This document shows, piece after piece, positions 38,401 through 48,630 of a stretch of 64,000 nt of DNA. Made by a program: the position numbers and the translations under genes. Where the stretch lies: positions 1,670,658-1,734,657 of the forward strand of contig VZSE01013243.1 of the NCBI GenBank assembly GCA_013398275.1. The letters are read 5' to 3'. How positions within the stretch are numbered: the stretch's first letter is position 1; each line of letters starts with the position of its first letter. The notes beneath the pieces are model-generated. The model made no database searches, was not told the origin of the DNA, and saw only the letters and a program-made list of their open reading frames with translations. The DNA comes from Promerops cafer (taxonomy: Eukaryota > Chordata > Aves > Passeriformes > Nectariniidae).

Positions 38401-41400
38401 CAACACAACGTCTGCCTTCAGAGACTTATAGACAAGATTCAGAAACATGGATGGCTTTGAGCACGTTGCTAAAGCAGGATCTAGAAGCTTCCTGTAGGAC
38501 ACACAGGAGAAGTTTTGCTGATTGTCAAGATGCACACAGGAGAACAACTGCTATTAACAACAATAATGTACATTTTTCAGAGTGCCATCTAAAAAACTAG
38601 AGACAGTTTAATCCTCGGCACTCAAAACCATTAAGATCAATCCTGGACTGTCAAGAGCTCTATAATATTTCTGGATATATATGAGACACTGAAGATTAAA
38701 AAAAAGGAAAAAAAAAAAACAAACTGCCTCAGTAAACAAAATACTGCAAGAAAATAAAAAGAAACTGAGTTCAACTGAAACTAATCTGATTTGTCCATGT
38801 GTTTAAAAAAAGAAAGCAAATGGTTAAAAATCAGAACACTTCACAATCAGATTAGACATTTGTACTGGCAAGTTCATTTTCTACTCCACTTTTTTTCCAT
38901 GCTGCCAAGCACAGTAAGGCCCTTAAATACACTGCACATTCTCATGGAACCTGAATTTCCTTTTTAAAAAACAGTAACTTCCCCTAGGTCATCTAAATAG
39001 AAGCCTGTAAGGATCCTATAAAGAGTCTAAATGATCAGCTGGGATGAGAAAAAAAAGCAGTATTTTTATAGCACAAGGCTTTCCACCTACAGAAATTAAA
39101 CCATCTAAAAATTTAAGATAATATTCCTAGTCCTCAAAATAAGGACCAAAAAAAAAGGAAACAAGATTTTCAGCTATTTACACACCTGATTTACAGGCCT
39201 AATTACTTTACAGGGTAGTACCTGTAAAAGTGATTTCAGAAGAAATAGCTATCAATTAGTTTCAAATAACATAAGGAAGTAAAGCAAGCCACCAGAAGAG
39301 TGGCAAAGGACGAAATGCACAGGTGTTCTCAGGACCTATCACTATCTTTTGTTTTTATCCAGATGTTAAATCAAAGAAATCACATGCATTTTCTTCCAGA
39401 TCCTACCAAACATCAGAAATTTTAGCCAACGAAACACAAAACTAGCAAGATCTTAAAAGCAAAGTAAGTGTTTCCACAACTTTAAATTAATGGTGACTAC
39501 CTCTTGAAATGAAATTTATATAAAAATGCAAACCTGCCACTTACTTGTACAACGCTGCATAGTACCTGTCTGATACAGTCTGCTGAGAGTCCATCACTTG
39601 AAACAGCAACATCAAGGCCTGGACACTGGTACTGAAGTTCACAAGATGCAGGACCTTGAACAAGGTGTTCATTTGTTCTTTCACTTTCTCATCACCAGTC
39701 TCAGCGTAAGGGTAAGCTCTGTTTACCCCACAAAGAAGAGCACTGAGCATTTTGGATTCAACATCTTTTTTCTTAATACAGTTCCGGAAAAAGCAGAAGT
39801 ACAAAGTTATCAGCTTGTTAGCCAATGCACTTTCTTCATGACTGAGGACTATCTGATTTAGAAAGCAGATAGCATAATATTGAGTTTTCACATTGATGTT
39901 TGAGCGGTACAAAAGCCTCTCCACCTCACTGCACACTACTCCCTTCATATTTGGATGCTTGTGAAGTAATGTCTCTAAAAGATAAGAGGCTTTGGTGGCG
40001 ATCTTGTTCTGAGGGTCACCCAGTTTATTCACCAGCAGAACCAGCAGAGCTTTCTCCTGCTCGGGCTTGTTACAGAGCAGCTCGTGGGAAACTGCCAGCG
40101 CTCGGGATTTCGTGGCTGTCAGACAATCATGGCTCAGTGTTTCCAAGGCCTGCACGAACTCTGCTATCTGCAGCTTCAGGTGATGCTCAAAGTACCAAAG
40201 TATCAACCGCCTGTCTCTTGAATCCTTGTTGCCACTCGACATCTGCACTATGTTGTTAAGCGGTCGCTGCGAGAAAGACCACAATTTTCGATTGTCTGGT
40301 AAAATATCTGTAATGAGAAGCTCCTTGAAAGTATCTAAAGCCATGAGGCTCTGCTGCCTGCTGCCCTTTTTCTTTATGAGGCTTATCAAGTTCTCAACAA
40401 ATTGGAGACTGTGGACAGCACTGTCCTGGATGAGAAGGGTCATCGCTGCCATCCTGTCAGCCAAGGTACCCGAGGACACAACAGTTTTAATCCATGCCGA
40501 AGAGGCCCCCTTCTGATAGTCTGTCTTATTCTTAAACAGGTCTGTCTCATGTTCATACAGCTTTTGGGCCAGGGCTTTATACTTGGACAAAAGTGTCTGA
40601 TTCTGTGGCTCTGGAGAGAATTCGTTGGTGTATTCTAGATCATACCACTTGCCCCCCGGTTTGATCAGGATTGCTTGCCTAGCATGAAATTCAAAATCTT
40701 CTTCCAGCCTTTCTTTCTTTGAGGAAGGCTGTTGGCTCTGATCACCGCCAGCCTGCTTCTTTTTGCTGTCTTTCACACTGCTTGCCTTTTCCTTTCCTTT
40801 TTTTTTTTTGTTCCTCTCTAGTGAAGGATGATTTGTTTCCTTCTTGCTTTTCTCTTTCTTTGGAGGCTTCTCTTTCTCCTTGCTGCCACCATCATCCTCA
40901 TCCCCCTCCACTACCAGGCAACTGTTTGCATACTTGTTGAGCCCCAGGGAGCTGACGAACGCCTCCAGCTCCCCTTCCTTCAGGTCATCGATCGTGTCCT
41001 TCTTGCCACCGTCCACCATCTCGCCCTCCTCGTCCACAGCACATAGCATGAGGTAATCTTGCTGCGGAGACAGGGCACAACTGTCACGAGCACATCTGGT
41101 GCAAGGTTTGCCCAGAGTCTCAGGGGTTCCCCACAGAATTCCCGAATGGTTTGGGTTGGGAGGGACCTTAAAGACCATCTAGTTCCAACCCCCCTGCCAT
41201 GGGCAGGGACACCTTCCACTAGACCAGGTTGCTCAGACTCCTATGCAGCCTGGCCTTGGGCACTTCCAGGGATGGGGCACCCACAAGTTCTCTGGGCAAC
41301 CTGTCCCAGTGCCTCACCAGCCCCTGAGCAAAGAACTTGTTCCCAACACCTGCGTGGGACCCCGCACACGTCGTGCCCCGCAAGGGCCCGTCCCGGGATG

Positions 41401-41610
41401 GGGGGGTCCCGGCCGCCACGTGCTCCCGCTCCCTCCTGCCCGCTCCCTTACCTTGGTGCCGCCGAGGCGCAGCACCTCGTCCAGCGTGAACTCCCCCGCA
41501 TCTCCACCTTCTGCTTCTTCATCACTGTCGTCGTCGCCCTCCTCCTCCCCGCTGTCGCCGCCCGCCTTCCTCCGGTCCCCCACGCCGAAGTCCCAGAGCG
41601 CCGCCGCCAT
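26427..41610 (-). CDS. CEBPZ: CEBPZ, CBF/Noc1-family ribosome biogenesis factor, complete coding region
   Basis: Sixteen coding exons join in frame to 1,064 residues (human about 1,054). Exons: 41452-41610, 39545-41061, 38260-38491, 37788-37962, 37074-37162, 36572-36625, 35790-35892, 34841-34909, 33072-33138, 31741-31841, 30348-30399, 29135-29343, 28057-28140, 27532-27593, 27364-27445, 26427-26566. All have GT/AG borders and matching phases. The ATG (41608-41610) sits in a good Kozak context. Layout: acidic N-terminus with the LDEVLRLGGTK motif (residues ~43-53), a Lys/Glu-rich stretch (~110-170), the alpha-helical CBF/Mak21 core (~200-780, including GDPQNKIATKASYLLETLL and YSGDPLQDFTLMRFLDRF), an Asp/Glu-rich tail (~840-950) and a very basic C-terminus. 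The family (yeast Noc1/Mak21) acts in nucleolar pre-60S assembly; the vertebrate protein was first named as a CCAAT-box binding factor at the HSP70 promoter. It shares its promoter with NDUFAF7. Confidence 0.95.
30462..30905 (+). repeat. CR1 LINE 3' end in CEBPZ intron 10
   Basis: Reads 'GGAGCAAGTCCAGAGGAGGG', 'TTCAGCCTGGAGAAGAGGAG', 'AGGCACTGGCACAGGTTGCC', 'GAGATCATCTTTAAGGTCCC' and ends at TATTCTGTGATTCT, the CR1 terminus. It lies antisense to CEBPZ, between the exons at 30348-30399 and 31741-31841. Confidence 0.92.
34945..35541 (+). repeat. CR1 LINE 3' part in CEBPZ intron 7
   Basis: About 600 bp beginning in the CR1 ORF2 end region ('TGCTGCCATCCATAATGACC', 'GAACTGGGCTGACAGAAACC', 'AGGAGGAACAACCCCAGGTA') and ending in 'AGAGGTCCCTTCTAGCCTC' plus AATTCTG. 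Frame breaks are visible throughout. It starts only about 35 bases past the acceptor of the exon at 34841-34909. Confidence 0.92.
39545..41061 (-). CDS. CEBPZ: CEBPZ exon 2, large 1,517-bp exon
   Basis: This exon supplies residues 54 to 559, about half the protein. It starts at QDYLML after acceptor CTCCGCAG and ends in YYAALY plus two bases of Lys, donor GTAAGT. It contains the poly-basic linker (KKKKGKEK, SKKKQ) and then the start of the conserved core (PGGKWYDLEYTNE, SSGTLADRMAAMTLLIQ, SRDRRLILWYFEHHL). The exon is intact, with no stops. Confidence 0.93.
41131..41350 (-). repeat. CR1 LINE 3' end in CEBPZ intron 1
   Basis: Reverse-oriented CR1 terminus: on the plus strand 'AATGGTTTGGGTTGGGAGGG', 'CATCTAGTTCCAACCCCCCT', 'TTGGGCACTTCCAGGGATGG', 'TCTCTGGGCAACCTGTCCCA'. 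It fills more than half of the 390-bp intron 1 (41062-41451), in the same sense as CEBPZ. Confidence 0.92.
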
Positions 41611-41792
41611 CGCCGCCCGCCGGAAGAGCTCCCGCGCACACGCGTGACGCGCGTCCGGCCCTGGCCACGGCCTCACGCAGGCGGCTGGGACCGGGCGGAG
41701 AGAAGGAGGAGCAGGAGCAGGAGAAGGAGTAGGAGGAGGAGGAGGAGGAAGAGGAGGAAGAGGAAGCGGGAGCCGCAGCAGGAGCTGCTGCC
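41611..41792. promoter_or_regulatory. bidirectional CEBPZ/NDUFAF7 promoter, 182 bp
   Basis: Only 182 bp separate the CEBPZ ATG (minus, 41610) from the NDUFAF7 ATG (plus, 41793), so both 5' UTRs and the core promoter must fit here. No TATA box is seen. The left half is CpG-rich, with CACGCGTGACGCGCGTCC; the right half is a G/A-only tract of GGA-type repeats (about 41698-41770). Confidence 0.85.
41698..41770. repeat. GGA/GAA purine tract in shared promoter
   Basis: About 70 bases almost purely purine on the plus strand (GGAGCAGGAGCAGGAG, then GAGGAGGAGGAGGAAGAGG). It lies directly 5' of the NDUFAF7 start codon and probably forms part of its 5' UTR. Such tracts can form triplex or quadruplex structures and are often miscounted in assemblies. 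Confidence 0.85.
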
Positions 41793-44700
41793 ATGGTGCT
41801 GCCGCTCGTGCGCCGCGCGCTCCTGGCGGGCCGCCGGCGGCTCCCCCGTCCCGGCGCCGCTCCCCACGGTGACCGCCGCCTCTCCCCGCTTTCCCTCCCG
41901 CTCGTCGCGGGGCCGNTGTGCCTCGGCCCCCGCTCACCGCGCCCCCGGTCCTTGTGCCGCTTCCCCCTCGCAGGGTTACTACACGCGCCGCGGCGGCGTC
42001 GGCGAGAGCGGGGACTTCATCACCTCGCCTGAAATAAGCCAGGTGTTCGGAGAGGTAAAGCAGTTCTTTGCGTCCTAAGTTATTTGTTTTATTTTAACCA
42101 CGAAGGCCTGGCTGGAATCCTGGTAGACAACAAGCCATCCATGAGCCAGTAGCGTGTGTTTGTGGCCAAGAAGGCCAAATGGAATCCTGGCTGCATTAGG
42201 AAGAGCAGTGCCAGCAGGTCAGGGGAGGTGATCCTGCCCCTCTGCCCAGCCCTGGTGAGGCACATCTGGAGTGCTGTGTCCAGTTCTGGGCTCCTCAGGA
42301 CAAGAGAGACATGGAGGGTAACAAAGATAATTGAGGCACTGCAGCATCTCTCTTATGAGGAAAGGCTGGGGGAGCTGGGCCTGTTCAGCCTCGAGAAGAG
42401 GCACTGAGAGGGGACCTCATCCATGTCTGTGGGTACCTGAAGGGAGCTGCCCAGGGGCTGGAGCCAGCCTCTGCTCTGGTGCCAAGCAGTAGGACAGGAG
42501 GCAACGGGCAGAAACTGATGCACAGGAAGCTCCACCTGAACATGAGGAAGAACTTTACTATGTGGGTGACTGAGCACTGGAACAGATTGCCCAGAGAGGT
42601 TCTGGAGTCTCCCTCACTGGAGACATTCAGGAATCATCTGGACACAATCCTCTGCTATGTGCTCTAATATGACCCTGCTTGAGTAGGGAGGGTGGTCCAG
42701 ATGGCCCAATGTGGTTCCTTCCAATTTCCATCCCAACTGATTTCCAAGCCACTGTTCAGATACCTTATCAATGTCAAAATACTGGAGTAGCAGGTTCAAG
42801 TTACTTCCCAAGAGAAAAATTGGTTTTGAGGGAGGAAGGGGGGTTTTGTTTTTTGAAAGTCCTTTGTCTGAAACACCGTCTGTGCTTAGTAACACTTTCA
42901 TACAGAACTTTCTTATAAATAAAGACTTACGTTGATTTTCCAGTGTGAAAACTCTCCTCAAAAATAACCTCCAGAGTTTCGTCTGGCTCACTCTGGTTTG
43001 TGTATCCTTTCCAGAAGTGAAGACTGGCTAAATCTTGTTCTTAGTGACACTTTGGTAAATGCATTGTCAGGAAGAACAGTTCAAAGGCAACTGGGCAGTG
43101 ACCTGCATTTGAGCCTTAAGTGAAAGTTCTTGCTCCAGCCAGAACAGATTCCCCACATTTACTGATGAAGAGTTGCTTCTGATGGGCTGATAGCAATCAA
43201 TGACCAATTTTAATACTTACAGACATGAATGTGGCGTTATGTGTCATAATTCTTAACTTTAAAATATCAAGGCAGAATGTTGCCATGTTCTCTTAGTTAT
43301 TATCACACAGAAGGCAGGTATGATTTTCCACAAGTGCTGAAGTTATTACTGTAACCCTGTGTGTTGTTTCTCACTGACAGTTAATAGGAATATGGTACAT
43401 CAGTGAATGGATGGCCATGGGCAAACCGAACACCTTCCAGCTGGTGGAGCTGGGCCCAGGGAGGGGCACCCTCACTGAGGATGTACTGCGAGTAGGTGAA
43501 AACCATTCATGTTCTTTGTTTCTGGCTGTATTCCACAGCTACAGCGAAGTCTGAAGGGAAGATGTTTTGCTGCCAGGGTTTACCCTTCCCTAGTAGCCAG
43601 ATCACTTCAGTCAGGCTGGCAGCCCAGACTCTGATTAGAATAGATGAGTTTCTGGGACCAGGGCTCTCAGATGGAAGCAGAACGGGGGCCATCATGTGCA
43701 CACTGCATGGACACTCCTGTGACCTTCCAAACACCACTGGATAGAAGGGGAGGGCAGGAGTATTCCATTGTAAATTATTTCTGTGTAGGGAAACGTTATC
43801 CAAACTGAAAACCATCTAGGAAGGTGTTGCTATGTGTAATTGGGATGGAGAAGACCTTAGTGCAAAGAACAGAATAGGGGAGTACAATAACACAGAATGA
43901 AATTGTGTTTATTCCTTTGGGCATTTCAGGGCCTTATTTCTTTTGAGTTAACACTTTGTGTTCAGTCATGCCTGCATGGCTGTCCTAATTAAAATGCCGA
44001 TTCATAATTAAAATGCTGATTCATAAATAGATTGCTAATGGGATTTAGCACCACATAAGAACTTTTATTCTATTTACATATGTTAATAAAATAGTGAAAT
44101 GTGGGATATCAAACACTTGGTTAAGGTGGCAGGGAAAACGGAACCATTTCTCTCCTAATGCTAGACCTTCTACAGGTCTTAGAGGAGCTGCTACTACTCT
44201 TCCAAATTAGCATTTCATGTTGTTGTTCTTACAGCCCTGTAATGTGTAGCCAACTTTTTTAAAGTGTAGCAGCTTTTTCCCTTTTTCCCTTTCCCATAAA
44301 TCTTTCATAAAGATTTATGAAGAAACTGGCACTTCTACTGAAGGAGCAAAATGCAGTCTCTCTCACTGAGATTGTTTTGTTAGTGAAAGCCAACTAAAAT
44401 CTTTTATCCTGAATAATTAATAGTGAATAGTAAATAGTGAGAAGTGTTGTTAGTACTTAAACCTTTAATGTACACAGCACAAGACTGTGCCTAATAAAAT
44501 TCATCTGCCTTTATAGGTCTTCAAGCAGCTCTCCTCTGTTCTTAGTACATGTGATGTCTCTGTTCATCTGGTAGAAGTGAGCCCCAAACTCAGCGAGATC
44601 CAAGCAGTGATGCTGACAGGAGAGAAGGTGCAGCCAAACTCTGAGGACGAGTCTGCTTACATGAAAGGCATTAGCAAGACTGGAATTCCCATTTTTTGGT

Positions 44701-47700
44701 ACAGAGACATTCAAGATGTGCCACCAGGTAAGGAGCTTGAATGCCTTGTTAAAGGGATGGTGCCCTTCCCTCACTGACAGCTTTTGATAGCAGAGGGCAT
44801 CTCTGCTAGCCTTCACACTGGACAGAAAAGTAGTTATATACATACTTGTTCTTACTTGTATGAGTCTGAGGTAGGATCTTGGTTCATTTTCATCACTGCT
44901 ACCTAGTCTGGCTATCCTCGTTTGGTGATAGCTACCCAATTTCCTATATTCTGACATTTTCTTTTCATGGGAAAAAACAAACCTTTACTGGCTTTGCCTG
45001 AATCTCCTCTCCTTTCACAAGATAGTGATCTAAAGTTCATGGACTGGAAGCGGGAGCTAACTGTAGAAATGTTACCTTTAATGTGTGCAAGCTGGAAGTA
45101 ATTAATTTTTTTTTTCACAACCACATTAACTAGCTTAATTCATTACAAATCATAAAAATATTTTAAACTGGAAGCTGCTCTGCAAGTGTTAATAATTTAA
45201 TGCATTCTTTTTTTACCTTCCCACAGGTTTCAGCTTTTACCTAGCACATGAGTTCTTTGATGCCCTGCCAATACATAAGTTCCAGGTATAGCAAGATTAT
45301 TATTGTAATTGTGACCATCTGCTTAAACACCTTTTCTCTTTGAGGAAGAACAGAATTAAGGTGCCAGACTAGACACATGCCCTAGACATTAGACACATTC
45401 CAGGTTATGAAATAATTCTAACTGAATTTGGACAAATAAGGCTTAATTCAGCTGATAACTGTAAAATTAGTAATTATTCTTGAATGGAAAAACTTGAAGA
45501 AAGCTAAGGATTTCTTTCTGCTGAGACAACTCTCAAGGTTTTGGGGTATTTTTTTATTTCTTATGATACATTAATGCAGCTTTTAATTTCCACATGATTT
45601 TCTGTAATACTGCTAACAAAAGACTGAAGTGCTTTCATTTGAATAGTAATGAGAGCAGCAAAATAGAGGCTAGTTATGATTCAGAAGTAGCTAATTTATG
45701 AAAATCACCAGTAGAATGAAATCTTTTATTTTGGTAAGTTAAATGTTGCACTGTCAATAGAAGAGGCAGCATCTTTCTTCCAAGCATCATTCATTTGTTT
45801 TAAGTATAATTAAACCTGTATTTGTTGGCTCTGCAGATGAGACTCCTCCACAAGCTTTTTCTAAGGCAGTTACTGGAATTAAATAGGAATGAGTAATAGT
45901 TGTTATTAATGTATTGTTCCTAAAACTTTTGTGAAAAGGCTTGACATACTAGTTCAATCAAATAACAAGATACTGTGGTACCTGTTGGAGTGTAACATGA
46001 GTGCTTTGGGCTCACTGAGCAGCGAACGGAGAAGGGCTGGCGCGAGGTGTTGGTTGACATTGATCCCGAAGTTCCTGACCAGCTGCGGTTTGTCCTGTCA
46101 CCATCCAGGACCCCTGCGACACAAAACTTTATTCAGGTGAGGTTATGCCTACCAGAGCTCATCCTTACACCTTTATTGACTCTTTCAAGTACATTGAGTG
46201 CTTCTCAGTTACTCTGACAGCAAGAGGAGAGCTCTCAGTTTAAGCTTAAAATTTCCACAAGCATTTAGCTTTGTATGCTGTGAAACTACAGCACAAAAAT
46301 TACCACGTATATCAAACTTTGCAAAATAGGAGCTTGAACACACAAAATGTCTGAGAGAGCAAACCAAAGCAGCAAGTGACAGGCAGAGTTCTGCACTGTG
46401 AGTGTGGCATCACCATCTCGAGTGTGCCCGTGCCCCAGCCAGGCTCTCAGCTGCAGGATACTCAGGGCAGCTGCCTGCTCAGTGTCAGGCTGACCTTTAA
46501 TGGAAAGTGGCTGTGGTTTCTTCCTGAAGTGCACTGGATACTCAAAGCTACAAAATTAAGTACTGGTTAAGATTAAACAGAGCTACAAAGTCTCACACAG
46601 GAAGAAGGCCTCTCAGAAGGGTGTGCACAGCTAAAGCTCTATTTTCCTTAAGTACTAGAGTAAGGAAGTTTCACCTGATACAGATATTCTTGGTAGAAAA
46701 ATTTTCATTGGACTACAGGTTATTGAAGAGATGACTGAAATCCAGCACTCAGAAAATACTAATTGAGTGATAACAAAAACTAGCTCAAGCTAGTATACGT
46801 AGCCTAGAATGCACCTCCTGTACCTGCGTATCCCAGCAAAGCAACAGCCCCAAGACACCAAGCGTGAGGGATACTTGCCTTGTGCTTGTCTGCTAATACA
46901 AGTGTTCTGGTCTTTGAACTCTGCACTAGCCAGAAGAAACAAGAGACCACGTGGAAGTGTGTCCTGAGGCTGGTGTCATTGTGCAGAGGCTTGCCTCTCG
47001 GATAGAGAAGGATGGTGGGGCTGCTCTGGTTGCGGATTACGGCCACGACGGAACCAAAACTGACACTTTCCGGGTAAGGCATTTGCCATGTACTAATAAG
47101 CCAAAAGACTGTTATCTTTGATTGTTAGGTTCTTGTAAGATAAAGTTCATAGGTGGGCATAATGGCAAAATCTTCATAAAACTGAGTAATTCCTGTTTAA
47201 TCAGTACCTGGAAGGGTTTCTGTCAGATGGAAAGGGTAATTGGAGCTCTTGCTACATTTATCTCAAATTTTCCGTGTATAATTTGCTATTGTCACCCCTC
47301 AAAGGCACAGCTTAATTTTTGCTGGCCCCAGCTATGATGGTTGGACTACAGCTGAGTGTAATCTTCCAATTTCATTTTCAGGGTTTCCGGAATCACAAAC
47401 TTCACAATGTGCTGAGTGCTCCAGGTACAGCAGACCTGACAGCAGATGTTGATTTCAGCTACCTTCGAAAGATGGCACAGGGAAAAACAGCTACATTAGG
47501 CCCCGTAAAACAGCGGGAGTTTTTAAAGAACATGGGCATTGACCTCCGAGTGCAGGTACGAGAGTGTTCACAGCTACAGAACTCTCCCAATCCACAGGCA
47601 ATACTCTTAAGCAGCACAAGAGCTTTAGTAAAAATCTTTGGTTTTAAAATGAAGTTGTTCAAAATAGCATGTAGGTATGTGATCAGGAAGTTGCTTCTGC

Positions 47701-48143
47701 TAGATGTAAATTACTCCAGATCCCTGAAAGTAAACTGATCATATTGTATTTAGGAGCATTTAATGCAAAACTTGCATCAGTGTCTGGGCCATGGACCACA
47801 ACCAGTGATCTCACCAGTTCTACCAACCATCACAGCACTGTTAAGTGAAAATTATGCAAGAAGGCATTGCAGGTATGCAGGAACTTACAGGAATGCAGGA
47901 AGGGCTCTAACCTGCATTTTTTTTTTCCAGGTGCTCTTGCAGAATTCAGGTGACCCAGCAACTCGCGAGCAGTTACTTCACAGCTATGACATGCTGATGA
48001 ATCCCGAGAAGATGGGGGACTGTTTTAATTTTTTTGCCTTGCTGCCTCACCACAGACTTGTGCATCCTGACAAGAAAGATAAGCCAGAAAAAAAGTCTCC
48101 CCTACCACCTGTTGCTGGATTTAATGAACTTTTACTAAAGTGA
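41793..48143 (+). CDS. NDUFAF7: NDUFAF7, complex I assembly arginine methyltransferase (one exon missing)
   Basis: NDUFAF7 is a mitochondrial matrix SAM-dependent methyltransferase that symmetrically dimethylates an arginine of NDUFS2 early in complex I assembly. Exons seen: 41793-41868, 41974-42054, 43381-43491, 44517-44727, 45227-45285, 46023-46136, 46930-47073, 47382-47555, 47931-48143 (TGA at 48141). The N-terminus (MVLPLVRRALLAGRRR) is Arg-rich like a mitochondrial presequence; the SAM-binding motif I (ELGPGRGTL) is in the 43381 exon, then YLAHEFFDALP, VADYGHDGTKTDTF and FLKNMGID. Exon 1 ends in phase 1 but the 41974 exon starts in phase 0, and the family segment before GYY..GDFITSPEISQ (about 45 residues) is absent, so an exon of about 140 bp is lost at the N at 41917. 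AATAAA is at 48411. It converges on PRKD3. Confidence 0.93.
41917..41917. other. single N: collapsed assembly gap
   Basis: A lone N in GC-rich sequence between NDUFAF7 exon 1 and the next visible exon. Reading phase shows that coding sequence is missing at about this place, so the N probably stands for a longer stretch. Confidence 0.85.
42115..42735 (+). repeat. CR1 LINE 3' part in NDUFAF7 intron
   Basis: About 620 bp beginning 'CTGGTAGACAACAAGCCATC', 'GTTTGTGGCCAAGAAGGCCA', then 'CAGTTCTGGGCTCCTCAGGA', 'GGCCTGTTCAGCCTCGAGAA' and 'GGAACAGATTGCCCAGAGAG', ending near 'GGTTCCTTCCAATTTC'. It is in the same sense as NDUFAF7. The 42614-42991 minus-strand frame overlaps it and is not a gene. Confidence 0.92.
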
Positions 48144-48410
48144 TTTCAAATACTATCGCAAAATGTGTGATGGCTGTTTCAGAATAAGTCTGGTGCGGCA
48201 CACCAAACCTCTTGACTGACCTACTCAAAGCAGTATGAGTGGAAACAAAACACTGTACATACAGAAACGAGCACACAGAGCAGAGAAAGAACAGTGGTTT
48301 GGGGGTCTTATGGTAGAACTGAGTGAAATATTTACTAGTGGAATCAAAACTTGTCAGTAACGAACAGATGCACTAAGGAGTCTTTAAATGTATTCAAGCT
48401 TTGGTACTTG

Positions 48411-48416
48411 AATAAA
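48411..48416 (+). terminator. NDUFAF7 poly(A) signal AATAAA
   Basis: Canonical hexamer 268 bases after the NDUFAF7 stop codon; it is the first AATAAA on that strand after the stop. It gives a short 3' UTR of about 290 bp. Confidence 0.7.
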
Positions 48417-48630
48417 ATCAAGATGCCTTGACATCTCTGAAGATATTTTTATAAAGAGAATAGCGACGGGATGAACATAAAAGGATTTCCTTCCAGCAGA
48501 ATTTCCACAGCAGGACATAGCTAATAACAAATCCACAAACAAGAAAGTATAGAACCATTTACCCCAAGAACATTTGATAGGAGAGATAATTCATGTAAAT
48601 AAAAAGAACAAGTCTGATAGGGAAATAAAT

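Larger units (their letters stand above)
41380..42060. promoter_or_regulatory. CpG island over CEBPZ/NDUFAF7 first exons
   Basis: Very high G+C with dense CpG from the end of the intron-1 CR1 through CEBPZ exon 1, the intergenic gap, and the first NDUFAF7 exons. It marks a housekeeping promoter firing in both directions. Confidence 0.85.

Noticed and set aside
41314..41937. 207-residue minus-strand open frame extending beyond the CEBPZ start
   Set aside because: Only 41452-41610 is coding CEBPZ exon 1. The upstream part is promoter and NDUFAF7 antisense, and the downstream part is intron after a clear GTAAGG donor.
41059..42078. 339-residue open frame on the plus strand across the CpG island
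   Set aside because: It runs antisense through CEBPZ exon 1 and across the shared promoter, and is open only because GC-rich DNA has few stop codons. The genuine NDUFAF7 exons use part of the region with splice sites.
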